Below are positions 53,650 to 64,000 of a DNA stretch of 64,000 bases, piece by piece (position 1 is the stretch's first letter; the number at the start of each line of letters is the position of its first letter). The notes under the pieces are model-generated. The model had not been told where the DNA came from and made no database searches. It was given only the letters and a program-made list of their open reading frames with translations. Origin of the DNA: Kineococcus xinjiangensis (GTDB taxonomy: Bacteria; Actinomycetota; Actinomycetes; Actinomycetales; Kineococcaceae). Position numbers and translations under genes: made by a program. The DNA lies in the NCBI RefSeq assembly GCF_002934625.1, contig NZ_PTJD01000003.1, positions 338,850-402,849 on the forward strand. The letters are read 5' to 3'.

Positions 53650-56034
53650 GTGCTGCCCCCTCCAGCGGAGCGCCCGGAACGACGATGCAGGATCGTGCAC
53701 CCTGCGAATGCCCTGCCGGAGCACGCCCCGTGGTCGCGGCCCGGGGCGTCTCCCGCTGCGTCTGCGTGGAGCGCGGCGGAGACGGCCGGCGCGACGCGGC
53801 TGCTGCGCCACGTCCTGCTGGAGCTGGGCGGCGCGGCCAGCGAGGCGGAGCTGTTCGGTCTCGCGGGCGGGCTGATGGCCGACTTCCTCGGGGCGGACGC
53901 CGTGGCCTTCCTGGAGGGCGAGCACCTGCACGGCGGTGTCGGCCTGGGCACGGGCGCGCCGCCGCTGCGGGGGCTGCTGCGCGTGGTGCGCGACGGCGGC
54001 GGGGCCCTGGCCGTGCCGGGCCTGGGCCGGGTCCGCGCGTGGGTCCTGCCGATGCCGGCGCTGTCGGGTGTGCACTGCGTCATCGGCTGGGTGCAGCCGC
54101 CCGCGCCGGGCAGCCACGCGGAGCTCCTCGACGTGCTGAGCAGCCTTGTCGGGCTGACCGTGCTGGCGCTGCACGGGGCCGAGCGCGAGCGCTGGATGCA
54201 CCTGGAGGGGCAGCGCGACGCGCAGGAGGTGAGCCGGCTGCAGGCGGCGCTGAGCCAGCGCGAGCACGTGCTGACCACCTCGCTGCAGTTCCAGCAGGCC
54301 GTCTCCAGCCGCCAGCCGCTGCCGGACCTGCTGCGCCGCATCGCGGGGAGCGCGTCGGAGCTGCTCGGGGAGCGCGCCGTCTGCCTGGTGCTGGCGGACC
54401 CCCGCTCGCACATGGACCTGCGGGTGGTGGCGGCCGCCGGTGACCGGCCGATGGCCGAGGGGCGTGCCCTGGTCGCGGCCCGGACGGTCACCGAGGGCGG
54501 CACGTCGCAGCGCCCGCGGGACGTGGCCGACGAGGACGGCAGCGCGGTGGCGGTGGGCATCCACATCAGCGGCCGTGCCGTCGGGGCCCTCGTGGTGGAG
54601 ACCTCGGGCACCGACGCCCTGGACGACGTGGGCCGCACGGTGGTGCAGGCCTTCGCGGAGCACGCCAGCATGGCGCTGACGCAGGCGGAGACGCTGCAGG
54701 CGGTGCTGGCCGCCTCCACGGACCCGCTGACGAGGCTGCCGGGGCGGACCACCTTCCTGCAGCAGTTGCGCATCGCGCTGCACCGCCGCGCGGGCGGCGG
54801 GGACGACGTGGCGGTCCTCTTCGTCGACCTCGACGGCTTCAAGCCGGTCAACGACGGCCTGGGGCACGCCGCGGGCGACGTGGTCCTGACGCGGGTGGCG
54901 CGCCGGCTCAGCCGCTGCCTGCGCGGCGCCGACGTGGCGGCCCGCATCGGCGGGGACGAGTTCGCGGTGCTGGTCTGCGGCAGCGATCCGGCGGTGACCG
55001 CCCGCAGGGTCGCCGAGCGCGTCACGCGGGCGCTGGCGCAGTCCATCGACGTGGAGGGCCGCTCGGTGCGGGTGGGCTGCAGCACGGGCATCGCGGTGGC
55101 CACGGGGGAGGAGAGCGCCGAGGAGCTGCTGCGCTTCGCCGACGTGGCCATGTACCGCGCCAAGGACGGCGGCGGGGACGGCGCGGTCCTGTTCGACTCC
55201 TCGATGCTGGAGGCCGACGACCTGCGCCGGGCCCTGGAGGTCGACCTGGAGCGGCTGGGGGTGGAGGAGGAGTTCAGCCTGGCCTTCCAGCCCGTGGTGC
55301 TGCTGCCGGACGGCGCGGTGGTGGGGGTGGAGGCGCTGCTGCGCTGGGAGCACCCGCAGCGGGGTCTGCTGGAGCCGGGCGCTTTCCTGGCGCTGGCCGA
55401 GCACGGCGGTGCCCTGGTGCGCTCGACGTCGCGGATGCTGCGGGAGGCGGCGCGGCAGGTGGCCGCCTGGCGCTGCGTGGTGCCTGGCCTGGAGCTGTGG
55501 GTGAACCTGTCGGCGGGCCAGCTGGCGGCGCCGGGGACCCCGGAGGACCTGCGCAGGGCGCTGCACGAGAGCGGCCTGGAGCCGTCCGCGGTGCTCGTGG
55601 ACCTGCCGCGCGCGGTGCTGGGGCAGGACCCGGACGTGCTGCGTGCCCGGCTGGCCCAGCTGCGGGGCACGGGGGTGCGCATCGCGCTCGACGACTTCGG
55701 TGCGGGCCCGCACGAGGGGCCGGGCTACCTGGCGCCGCTGCGGCAGCTGCCGGTGGACGCGGTGAAGGTCGACGGTTCGCTGGTGGCCGGCCTGGGGTCC
55801 GGGACGGGCACGGGGACCTGGGAGGCGGTGCGGCGGCTGCTGGAGCTGGCGCGCGCCCTGGACCTGGGGGTAGTGGCGGAGGGGGTGGAGACGCCCGAGC
55901 AGCTGCGTGCCCTGCGGGAGCTGGGCTGCCCCGCGGCGCAGGGCAACCTGCTGGTGCCGGCGGGCACGGCGGAGGCGGTCGGGGAGCTGCTGATGCGGGG
56001 CTCCTGGGCCGAGGGCGCTCCCGGCGCGGGCTGA
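53650..56034 (+). CDS. GAF-GGDEF-EAL cyclic-di-GMP protein
   Basis: The 794-residue protein has a GAF-like region at about 45-190, a second GAF at about 215-350, a GGDEF domain with intact GGDEF at 434-438, and a C-terminal EAL domain with EAL at 561-563, NLSAGQL, DDFG, K in VKVDG and EGVE. The segment that usually reads E-x-T-E reads DLPR (651-654), so phosphodiesterase activity may be impaired. The diguanylate cyclase half looks active. No membrane helices, so cytoplasmic. The true start is uncertain: GTG 53650 or GTG 53695. Confidence 0.83.
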   Translation: MLPPPAERPERRCRIVHPANALPEHAPWSRPGASPAASAWSAAETAGATRLLRHVLLELGGAASEAELFGLAGGLMADFLGADAVAFLEGEHLHGGVGLGTGAPPLRGLLRVVRDGGGALAVPGLGRVRAWVLPMPALSGVHCVIGWVQPPAPGSHAELLDVLSSLVGLTVLALHGAERERWMHLEGQRDAQEVSRLQAALSQREHVLTTSLQFQQAVSSRQPLPDLLRRIAGSASELLGERAVCLVLADPRSHMDLRVVAAAGDRPMAEGRALVAARTVTEGGTSQRPRDVADEDGSAVAVGIHISGRAVGALVVETSGTDALDDVGRTVVQAFAEHASMALTQAETLQAVLAASTDPLTRLPGRTTFLQQLRIALHRRAGGGDDVAVLFVDLDGFKPVNDGLGHAAGDVVLTRVARRLSRCLRGADVAARIGGDEFAVLVCGSDPAVTARRVAERVTRALAQSIDVEGRSVRVGCSTGIAVATGEESAEELLRFADVAMYRAKDGGGDGAVLFDSSMLEADDLRRALEVDLERLGVEEEFSLAFQPVVLLPDGAVVGVEALLRWEHPQRGLLEPGAFLALAEHGGALVRSTSRMLREAARQVAAWRCVVPGLELWVNLSAGQLAAPGTPEDLRRALHESGLEPSAVLVDLPRAVLGQDPDVLRARLAQLRGTGVRIALDDFGAGPHEGPGYLAPLRQLPVDAVKVDGSLVAGLGSGTGTGTWEAVRRLLELARALDLGVVAEGVETPEQLRALRELGCPAAQGNLLVPAGTAEAVGELLMRGSWAEGAPGAG

Positions 56035-56053
56035 CTCGGGAGGATCTCCCTGG

Positions 56054-56084
56054 CGCGGCGGGCGGGGCGGCGGCGCCCGCCGCG
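56054..56084 (+). terminator. 10-bp hairpin before secA
   Basis: CGCGGCGGGC (56054-56063) pairs with GCCCGCCGCG (56075-56084) over an 11-nt loop. It separates the GGDEF/EAL gene from secA. Confidence 0.6.
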
Positions 56085-56097
56085 GTGGTCGTCTCGT

Positions 56098-56103
56098 TAG
56101 AGT
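56098..56103 (+). promoter_or_regulatory. -10-like TAGAGT, leaderless start of secA
   Basis: TAGAGT is followed by GGGTGC and GTG 56110. No ribosome binding site is present. Confidence 0.6.
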
Positions 56104-56109
56104 GGGTGC

Positions 56110-58779
<2,670 letters not shown>

Positions 58780-58820
58780 CCGTCGTCGGATCCACCGGTC
58801 CGGGCGGTGCCCGGTCGGGT

Positions 58821-58860
58821 CGTGAGGCCGTTCTCCGCGCGTGCGGGGGGCGGCCTCACG
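58821..58860. terminator. Hairpin between secA and the Rv3235-like gene
   Basis: CGTGAGGCCG (58821-58830) pairs with CGGCCTCACG (58851-58860), with an inner CCGC/GCGG helix. It overlaps the 3' end of the convergent gene. Confidence 0.65.
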
Positions 58861-59416
58861 CGCTCTCGAGCGCGGTGACCCGCCAGCGGCCGTCCCAGCC
58901 CTCCAGGCGCAGCGCGAAGGCGCGCACCCGGCCGGAGTCGACGACGACCGCGGCGACCTCGGTCACCCCGTCGCGGGGGGAGCAGGCGCGCACGGACAGC
59001 ACGGCCGGCGGCCGGGCGGGGCGGGCGCCGCGGCGCAGGCGGGCGCTGAGGGCTGCCCGCTTCTGCAGGGAGGCGTAGACGTCGGTGGAGCTCCAGCGGA
59101 GGAGCTGGGTGGTGGGGCGCTGCCCGGCGAGGACCTCCAGCAGCACCTGCACGTAGCGCCGGCCCCAGTCCTGGGCCACGGGCAGCCGGTCGGATGCGGT
59201 GGGCTGGGGGGCGGCGAAGGACTCGTCGAGGGCGCCGCGGCGGGGGCCGCCGAGGTTGAGCGGGAGGACGCCCTGCCCGGGCCCGACGAGCGGGCCCGAG
59301 GTGGTCACGGCGCCCGGTTCGCCGGCGAACGGCGGTTCGCAGACGGGCACGGGAGCGCGTCGCAGCCTTCCGGCGGGTTCGGGGCTCTGCGGGGCGAGTG
59401 CGGTGGGAAGGGTCAC
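58856..59416 (-). CDS. Rv3235-family protein
   Basis: The 186-residue protein has a Pro/Ala-rich N-terminal half and a conserved C-terminal half: GRRYVQVLLEVLAGQRPTTQ, LLRWSSTDVYASLQ and the ending WDGRWRVTALESA. These match the actinobacterial Rv3235 family, usually encoded just beyond secA. The fold resembles a small export- or cell-wall-linked domain, but the function is unknown. GAGGAGGA precedes GTG 59416. Confidence 0.85.
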   Translation of the reverse strand: MTLPTALAPQSPEPAGRLRRAPVPVCEPPFAGEPGAVTTSGPLVGPGQGVLPLNLGGPRRGALDESFAAPQPTASDRLPVAQDWGRRYVQVLLEVLAGQRPTTQLLRWSSTDVYASLQKRAALSARLRRGARPARPPAVLSVRACSPRDGVTEVAAVVVDSGRVRAFALRLEGWDGRWRVTALESA

Positions 59417-59464
59417 GGGGTCCTCCTCGCGGCGTCGTGCCGGCCTCGTGGCGGCGGCGACGGT

Positions 59465-59500
59465 GGGGTGGGGCGGCTGGGGGTGGGGCGGCTGGGGGTG
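59465..59500 (+). repeat. G-rich 15-bp tandem repeat, quadruplex-like
   Basis: Two and a third copies of GGGGTGGGGCGGCTG lie between the LysM gene and the Rv3235-like gene. Four runs of four or more G with loops of 1, 5 and 1 nt (59465-59488) fit a G-quadruplex on the plus strand, which is the coding strand for neither gene. Confidence 0.6.
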
Positions 59501-59538
59501 GTGCCGGTGGGGTGGGCTCGGGGGGTGCCTCCGTGGGC

Positions 59539-60267
59539 TCAGGGCACGGCGGGGACCCGGAGGACCTGGCCCGGGCGCAGGACGTCGGGGTCCTCACCGA
59601 TGACGGTGCGGTTGAGCGCCCACCACCGCTGCACCTCGGCCGCGACGCGGCGCGCCTCGGGTGCCGTGCCGGAGCCCGCCCCCAGGTGTGCGGCCACGAG
59701 GTCCCAGAGGGTGTCGCCGCGGTGCACGACGATCGAGCCCCCGTCCGGGCCGGGGCGCGACGCCTGCGCGGCCCGCTCCGCCCCGGCCCATCCCGGGCCG
59801 GGCGCCGGGGCGGTGGTGGTGGCCGTCGCGGTGGGGGCGGTCCCGACGACCGTGGGCTCCTCGGCGGTGGCGGTGGTGACGACGGCCCAGCCGGGCTCGG
59901 CCGGTGCCGCGGCGTGGGAGGTCGCGGCTCCCGCGCCGACGGCGATCCCGATCGCCGCGGCCACCAGGCGGCGCAGTGCCGCCGGGCTGGTGCGGTCCTC
60001 CCAGCGCGCGAGCGGACCGCCGGGGCGTGCGCCCCGAAGGTCGACCGCTGCACTGGCCGCCACGGCGACGGCCAGCCACGCGAGCACCGCGGCGCAGGCC
60101 ATGGCGCAGGCGGCGACGAGCATGTCCTCCGGCCGCGCCCCGCCCGCGGCGGCGGCGCGCAGCGCAGGGGCCCCGACGGCGAGCGCCCCACCGGCCAGGG
60201 CCAGCGGCACGGCCGTGAGGACCGCGGCCGCTGCGAGGCCACGGAGCTGGTGCGAGAGCTTTCCCAC
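59539..60267 (-). CDS. Membrane protein with C-terminal LysM domain
   Basis: The 242-residue protein has two to three membrane helices in the first 130 residues. A Thr/Ala/Pro-rich external linker leads to a LysM domain in the last 55 residues (VVHRGDTLWDLVAAHLGAG, then ALNRTVIGEDPDVLRPGQVL), which binds peptidoglycan. AGGAGG precedes GTG 60267. It is followed on the same strand by the Rv3235-like gene. Confidence 0.87.
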   Translation of the reverse strand: MGKLSHQLRGLAAAAVLTAVPLALAGGALAVGAPALRAAAAGGARPEDMLVAACAMACAAVLAWLAVAVAASAAVDLRGARPGGPLARWEDRTSPAALRRLVAAAIGIAVGAGAATSHAAAPAEPGWAVVTTATAEEPTVVGTAPTATATTTAPAPGPGWAGAERAAQASRPGPDGGSIVVHRGDTLWDLVAAHLGAGSGTAPEARRVAAEVQRWWALNRTVIGEDPDVLRPGQVLRVPAVP

Positions 60268-60579
60268 GGTCGTCCTCCTGGGGATCCGGTCGACCCCGTC
60301 CAACGGCGCTGACATGCCGTTTGGTGTCGTTTGATGCACTTTCGTACCGGATGAGGGCCCCTCGGGGGCCGAAAGTGTCCCCAGGGCCGCCCGATCGGAG
60401 GACGCGGGGAACGCAGCGTGAGCGGGCGGTGCCCCGTCCGGGGGCAGCGGGCGCCTCGGACGGCGCCGACGGGGTGGAGGGTGCGCGGCCGGGGGCTCGG
60501 GAGAGCGGACGGGGAGCCGGACGGGGGAGCTGGCGGCGGTGCGGACCGGACGCCGCGGCGCGGCTCCTACGCTCGACGG
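60268..60579. promoter_or_regulatory. 312-bp divergent intergenic region
   Basis: It separates the LysM gene and the hypothetical gene at 60580. It is less GC-rich than its surroundings over 60310-60350 (GTTTGGTGTCGTTTGATG), which would suit a promoter or operator. An 8-bp inverted repeat CACTTTCG/CGAAAGTG (60337-60344 with 60370-60377) encloses a GGCCCC/GGGGCC core. No coding sequence is supported. Confidence 0.5.
60568..60573 (+). promoter_or_regulatory. -10-like TACGCT, leaderless start
   Basis: TACGCT is followed by CGACGG and ATG 60580. Confidence 0.6.
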
Positions 60580-61173
60580 ATGCGCTGGGAGGAACTCTTC
60601 GCCGACACGGCCGGCCAGTGGGCCGAGCAGGAGCGACGGGATCTGGACTGGGAGGTGGCGGACCGCATCCGGGCCGAGCTCGGCCGGGTCCGCCTCGTCG
60701 ACCGGCTCCTGGCCGCGGGCGAGGAGGAGCTGGAGCTGCACGTGGGGGGCTCCGCTGCCCTCCGGGGTTCGGTGCTCGACTGCGCAGCGGAGTGGGTGCT
60801 CCTGGCGTCGAGCGAGGGTGGCCGGACGCACCCGGGTCCGAGCCGGCGGGTGCTCGTGCCGGTGCGGGCCGTCGTCAGCGTGCGCGGGGCCCCGCGCCAC
60901 GTCGGGGTGAGCACGTCGACGGTGGCCGAGCGGCGCAGCTTCGCCTCGGCGCTGCGGGCGCTGAGCGCCGCGCGCTGCCCGGTCCGCGTCCTGCTGGGCG
61001 GCGCCGACCGGGAGGTCTCCCACCAGGGCACCCTCGACCGGGTCGGCGCGGACCACGTCGACCTGCTGGAGCACGGCCCGGACGAGCTGCCCGGCCGCGA
61101 GCGCAGGGTCACCACCATCGCGTTGCGGGCCGTGGTGGCCGTGGTGGAGGAGAGCGGGCTCTGGCCCGCGTGA
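60580..61173 (+). CDS. Conserved hypothetical protein
   Basis: The 197-residue soluble protein starts MRWEELFADTAGQWAEQERR. It has a helical N-terminus and a mixed alpha/beta rest with several Arg/Val-rich strands (VLVPVRAVVSVRG, HQGTLDRVGADHVDLLEHG, TTIALRAVVAVVEESG). I do not recognise a named family; two repeats of an LSm-like small beta-barrel are possible. The start is well supported by the leaderless signal. It is convergent with bldC. Confidence 0.7.
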   Translation: MRWEELFADTAGQWAEQERRDLDWEVADRIRAELGRVRLVDRLLAAGEEELELHVGGSAALRGSVLDCAAEWVLLASSEGGRTHPGPSRRVLVPVRAVVSVRGAPRHVGVSTSTVAERRSFASALRALSAARCPVRVLLGGADREVSHQGTLDRVGADHVDLLEHGPDELPGRERRVTTIALRAVVAVVEESGLWPA

Positions 61174-61197
61174 GCGCGCCGGGCGTGCGAGGGAGGG

Positions 61198-61419
61198 TCA
61201 GTCGGCCCGGAGTGCCGCGGAGTGGGCCGCGGTCATGGCCTCGGTCTCGGCGTACATCCGCGCGATGTAGTCCTCGAGCTTCGACTCCTCCACGCGCCAC
61301 TGCCCCCGGCCGCCGACCTTGATCGCCGGAAGTTCACCCGAGCGGACGAGTGCGTAGGCCTGGGCGGAGGAGATCGCCAGCATCTCGGCGACGTCCGACA
61401 GGGGCAGGAACCGGGGCAC
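61198..61419 (-). CDS. bldC: BldC-type MerR-like DNA-binding protein
   Basis: The 73-residue protein closely matches BldC: PLSDVAEMLAISSAQAYALV, RSGELPAIKVGGRGQWRVEE, KLEDYIARMYAETE. BldC is a small winged-helix regulator that binds head-to-tail on promoters and controls the onset of development. GAGGAGG precedes GTG 61419 by about 7 nt. It is divergent from the SAF gene. Confidence 0.93.
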   Translation of the reverse strand: MPRFLPLSDVAEMLAISSAQAYALVRSGELPAIKVGGRGQWRVEESKLEDYIARMYAETEAMTAAHSAALRAD

Positions 61420-61601
61420 CGGCGCACCTCCTCAGGCTGTGGTCGCGTCCTACCGGGCTAGTCCGAGGTCATGTAACCACGCCCCGCTGCGACGCAGGAT
61501 CGCCCGTTCGGGGCTGTGGACGACGCGGGGCGGGCGGCGACGGTCCCCCCACCCTTGGGGGGCCGGGGTCTCCGGCGCCGCGCCGCACGCAGGAGGTTCC
61601 C

Positions 61602-62255
61602 GTGACCGCTTCCCCACCCCGCGCCGCCCGGTTGCGGGCCCCCTCGTGGCGCGATCCCCGGCTGCTGGTGGGGCTCGTGCTGGTCCTGGGGTCCGTCCTC
61701 GTCGGCGCGCGCACCGTCGAGGCCGCGCAGCGGACCACTCCGGTCTGGGCCGCCGTCGCCCCGCTCGCGGTCGGGCAGGTGGTCGACGCCGAGGATCTGC
61801 GCGTGGTCGAGGTCCGCCTGGACCCGGGCATCGCCGGCGCCTACGTGCCCGCCTCGACGCCCCCGGCCGCGGACTGGGTCGCCGTCCGCCCCCTCGCCGC
61901 AGGGGAGCTGCTCCCGAGGTCCGGTGTCGGAACCGGCACCGAGCTGTCCGTGCGTCCGGTGAGCGTGCCCCAGAGCTCGGTGCCCGCCGGCGTGGCGGTC
62001 GGCGTGCAGGTGGACGTCTGGGTGACGTGGGGACGCGAGGCGGACGCCGGCAGCGCCCCCCGGGCCGAGCCGCTGCTGACGGGAGCGGAGGTCTCGGCGG
62101 TGACGGGCGCCGCGGGCAGCCTGGGCGCGCGCCGGTCCACCGAGGTCCAGGTCCTCGTTCCGCAGGAGCGCCTCCCCGACGTCCTGGCCGCGCTCGCGGC
62201 GGCGGAGGCGCTGATCCTGGTGCCGGTGCCGGGCACCGGGGGTGCCGGCGCATGA
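61602..62255 (+). CDS. SAF-domain protein, CpaB/flagellar P-ring-like
   Basis: The 217-residue protein has one membrane helix (about 21-42, LLVGLVLVLGSVLVGART). An external SAF domain follows (APLAVGQVVDAEDLRVVEV, WVAVRPLAAGELLPRSGV), as in CpaB of Tad pili and SAF sialate-like proteins. AGGAGG lies about 6 nt before GTG 61602. It overlaps the CpaE-like gene. Confidence 0.82.
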   Translation: MTASPPRAARLRAPSWRDPRLLVGLVLVLGSVLVGARTVEAAQRTTPVWAAVAPLAVGQVVDAEDLRVVEVRLDPGIAGAYVPASTPPAADWVAVRPLAAGELLPRSGVGTGTELSVRPVSVPQSSVPAGVAVGVQVDVWVTWGREADAGSAPRAEPLLTGAEVSAVTGAAGSLGARRSTEVQVLVPQERLPDVLAALAAAEALILVPVPGTGGAGA

Positions 62256-63571
62256 GCATCCCCGTCCTCGTCGCCGTGCCCGGTCCCGCCGAGGCGGCGC
62301 TCGTCGCCGGCTGGGCGACCTGCCGCCGCGACGTCGTGGTCGCCCGCCGCTGCGCCGACCTCGCCGACCTGCTGGCGGCCGCGGGGGCGGGCCTGGGGCG
62401 GGTCGCCCTGGTGGCAGCCGACGTGCGCGGCCTCGACGCGGACGCCGTCGCCGCGCTCGTCGCCGGCGGCCTCACCGTGGTCGGTCTCCACCCCGCGGGG
62501 GAGGAGGCGGAGGAGCGGCGGCTGCGGCAGATCGGCATCGCCCGCACCGCGCCGGACGACAGCGACCCCCGCGCCGTCGCCGCGCTCGTCCTCCAGGCGG
62601 TGGAGGCGCCCGCCGGCGTCGGCTCCGCTTCTCGCTGGACCGGTGCTGCACAGGCAGACCCGGCGGCGCGTACGGCCCCGGCGCCCGCGAGTCTTCCGCC
62701 TTTCCGTTCCGGCCGTGTGCTCGCGGTCTGGGGCGCCTGGGGCTCCACGGGGCGGACGACGGTCGCGGTGAACCTGGCAGCCGAACTCGCCGCGGCCGGA
62801 CGCTCCGTCCTGCTGGTCGACGCGGACACCTACGGCGCCAGCGTCGCGCAGGTGCTGGGCCTCCTGGACGAAGCGCCGAGCCTCCTGGCGGCGGCGCGCG
62901 CGGCCTCCGACGGGCGCTGGGACGTCGCCGCCCTGCACGCCACGGCACCCGAGGTCAGCGCCGGGCTCCGCGTCCTGACCGGGGCCGTGAACCCCCGCCG
63001 CTGGCCCGAGCTCCGCCCCGCGGCCCTCGCCCAGGTCCTGGAGGTCGCCCGGGCCGGCGCCGACTGGACGGTGGTGGACGTGGCGGCCTGCCCGGAGCAC
63101 GACGAGGACGGCGTCCGGGACATGCCCGCTCTCCGGCGCAACGCGGCCACCGCCTGTGCCCTCGCCGCCGCCGATGTCGTGGCCGTGGTGGGCGCGAGCG
63201 ATCCGGTGGGCCTCCAGCGCCTGATCCGGTCCTGGCTGGACCTTCCCGAGCTGGCTCCGCAGGCGGTGGGGTTCGCGGTCGCCAACCGGCTCCGGGCCTC
63301 TGCTGTGGGGAGGGCGCCGGCGCGGCGGGTCTGCGACGCACTGGCGCGCTTCGCGGGGGTCGAGGACCCGGTCCTCCTGCCTGAGGACCGGGAGGCCTGC
63401 GACGGGGCCCTGCTCGCAGGCAGGATTCTCCTCGAGTCGGCTCCGCGCTCGACGCTGCGGCTGTCCCTGCGCGACCTGGCGCGCCGCCTGCCCGACATCG
63501 CGGGTCCGCAGGCCCCGGTCGCCGAGGGATCCACTGCACCGCAGTCGCTCTCGGCCCGACGGCACCACTGA
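62252..63571 (+). CDS. CpaE/MinD-like P-loop ATPase
   Basis: The 439-residue protein has an N-terminal receiver-like region (about 1-130), a linker, and a MinD/ParA-type ATPase. The Walker A loop reads GSTGRTT (164-170): Arg replaces the invariant Lys. The partner stretch LLVDADTYGASVAQVLGLLD and the later DWTVVDVAACPE are normal. Such CpaE-like proteins localise Tad pilus or other membrane machinery. ATG 62252 overlaps the SAF stop. No CpaF or TadB/C gene follows; an rRNA leader does. Confidence 0.83.
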   Translation: MSIPVLVAVPGPAEAALVAGWATCRRDVVVARRCADLADLLAAAGAGLGRVALVAADVRGLDADAVAALVAGGLTVVGLHPAGEEAEERRLRQIGIARTAPDDSDPRAVAALVLQAVEAPAGVGSASRWTGAAQADPAARTAPAPASLPPFRSGRVLAVWGAWGSTGRTTVAVNLAAELAAAGRSVLLVDADTYGASVAQVLGLLDEAPSLLAAARAASDGRWDVAALHATAPEVSAGLRVLTGAVNPRRWPELRPAALAQVLEVARAGADWTVVDVAACPEHDEDGVRDMPALRRNAATACALAAADVVAVVGASDPVGLQRLIRSWLDLPELAPQAVGFAVANRLRASAVGRAPARRVCDALARFAGVEDPVLLPEDREACDGALLAGRILLESAPRSTLRLSLRDLARRLPDIAGPQAPVAEGSTAPQSLSARRHH

Positions 63572-63572
63572 T

Positions 63573-63602
63573 TTGACCCTCGCGCGACGGCCCGGTTAAC
63601 GT
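63573..63602 (+). promoter_or_regulatory. rRNA operon promoter P1: TTGACC-N18-TAACGT
   Basis: TTGACC (63573-63578) and TAACGT (63597-63602) lie immediately after the CpaE-like stop codon. Confidence 0.55.
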
Positions 63603-63837
63603 TCTGTTCGTCGCCCGGACAGGGCGAGCGCCCCGGTGAGAACGTCGCAACGGGTGGGCTCGCCGGAGCGGGTGGCTCCCGGTGCTGGCGGTTCGTCCGA
63701 TGCCTTTCCGATCTTGTTCCTGAGGGTCGTCGCACGCGAGTGCGAGCCGGATGGGGCGGGCGGGAACGCGGCGGGGAGCTGGTAGTGTTGGGAACGTCAG
63801 CCGGTGAGGCGGGCGGGTGAGGCCGGGAAGTTGATGG

Positions 63838-63867
63838 TTGTCATCTGCTGGTTGAGTTGGTTATGAT
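63838..63867 (+). promoter_or_regulatory. rRNA operon promoter P2: TTGTCA-N18-TATGAT
   Basis: TTGTCA (63838-63843) and TATGAT (63862-63867) form the best vegetative promoter in the window, in an AT-richer stretch. Confidence 0.7.
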
Positions 63868-64000
63868 GTGAAGGTTGCCCCTTCGTCGTCTGCCCTTGGT
63901 GGGGTGGGGTCGGGGTGTGCGTCCGATGTTTGAGAACTCAACAGCGTGCCGAATGTCGATGCCAAATCGATTTATCCCCGTCCATCAATCGTCTGGTTGG
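63868..64000 (+). ncRNA. 16S rRNA precursor leader (rRNA operon, cut by window end)
   Basis: The leader carries GAGAACTCAACAGCGTGC at about 63932-63949, the conserved actinobacterial element upstream of 16S rRNA that takes part in antitermination and processing. The mature 16S rRNA should begin shortly beyond base 64000. Bases 63572-63867 hold the promoters and no gene. Confidence 0.85.

Noticed and set aside
63762..63788. ECF-type promoter GGGAAC...TAGTGT in the rRNA upstream region
   Set aside because: The -35/-10 pairing does not fit a known ECF consensus well, and two better vegetative promoters flank it.

Overview
The window is very high G+C DNA from an actinobacterium. The markers are a WhiB-type Fe-S regulator, BldC, MtrA/MtrB/LpqB, ClgR, Rv3235 and DUF3499 proteins, and coenzyme F420 genes (cofD/cofE). 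The gene content would fit the Kineosporiaceae (Kineococcus-like), but that is inference. About 57 protein genes can be supported. Many have a -10-like TANNNT hexamer only 6-8 nt before the start codon (leaderless mRNAs), and many operon neighbours share a 4-nt GTGA or ATGA stop/start overlap.

Layout. 0.1-7.0 kb: a GT-C-like membrane protein, ClgR, and a three-gene glycan cassette (GT2, a GT4-methyltransferase fusion, an LPG-synthase/flippase-like protein). 7.0-9.3 kb: an alpha/beta hydrolase divergent from a methyltransferase, then a non-coding tRNA-like element with its own terminator-like hairpin. 9.4-14.8 kb: TenA-like protein, PAS/GAF/SpoIIE phosphatase divergent from an RsbW-type ATPase, and a DUF4166/SRPBCC pair. 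14.9-20.5 kb: a five-gene oligopeptide ABC importer. 20.6-23.5 kb: GNAT protein and a bacterial Ro (TROVE-vWA) gene preceded by two tandem RNAs with a permuted tRNA fold, which I read as Y RNAs of the YrlA type. 23.5-28.3 kb: ECF sigma factor with a membrane partner, AlkA-like glycosylase, cofE-cofD. 28.4-36.2 kb: WhiB, zincin-like protein, DUF3499, zinc ribbon, phosphomannomutase-Trm112-like-SIS operon, DUF808, SAH hydrolase. 36.2-45.4 kb: RDD protein divergent from SpoIIM-like, AAA ATPase, and a DUF58-MoxR-DUF4350-DUF4129-membrane protein operon. 45.5-58.8 kb: mtrA-mtrB-lpqB, comF, hpf, a LuxR-type regulator, YcaQ-like glycosylase, GGDEF/EAL protein, secA. 58.8-63.6 kb: Rv3235, LysM protein, a hypothetical, bldC, SAF protein and a CpaE-like ATPase. 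63.57-64.0 kb: two strong promoters and the leader of an rRNA operon whose 16S gene should start just beyond the window.

The most interesting locus is 21.1-23.3 kb. Each of two tandem elements has T-arm, then 3' acceptor strand, short loop, 5' acceptor strand, then D-arm, and is closed by a long helix. That is the order expected of a tRNA-mimicking Y RNA, and it lies directly upstream of the Ro protein that binds such RNAs. A second, non-permuted tRNA-like RNA at 9.2 kb is a separate curiosity. Terminators here are long GC hairpins without T-tracts, mostly placed between convergent genes.
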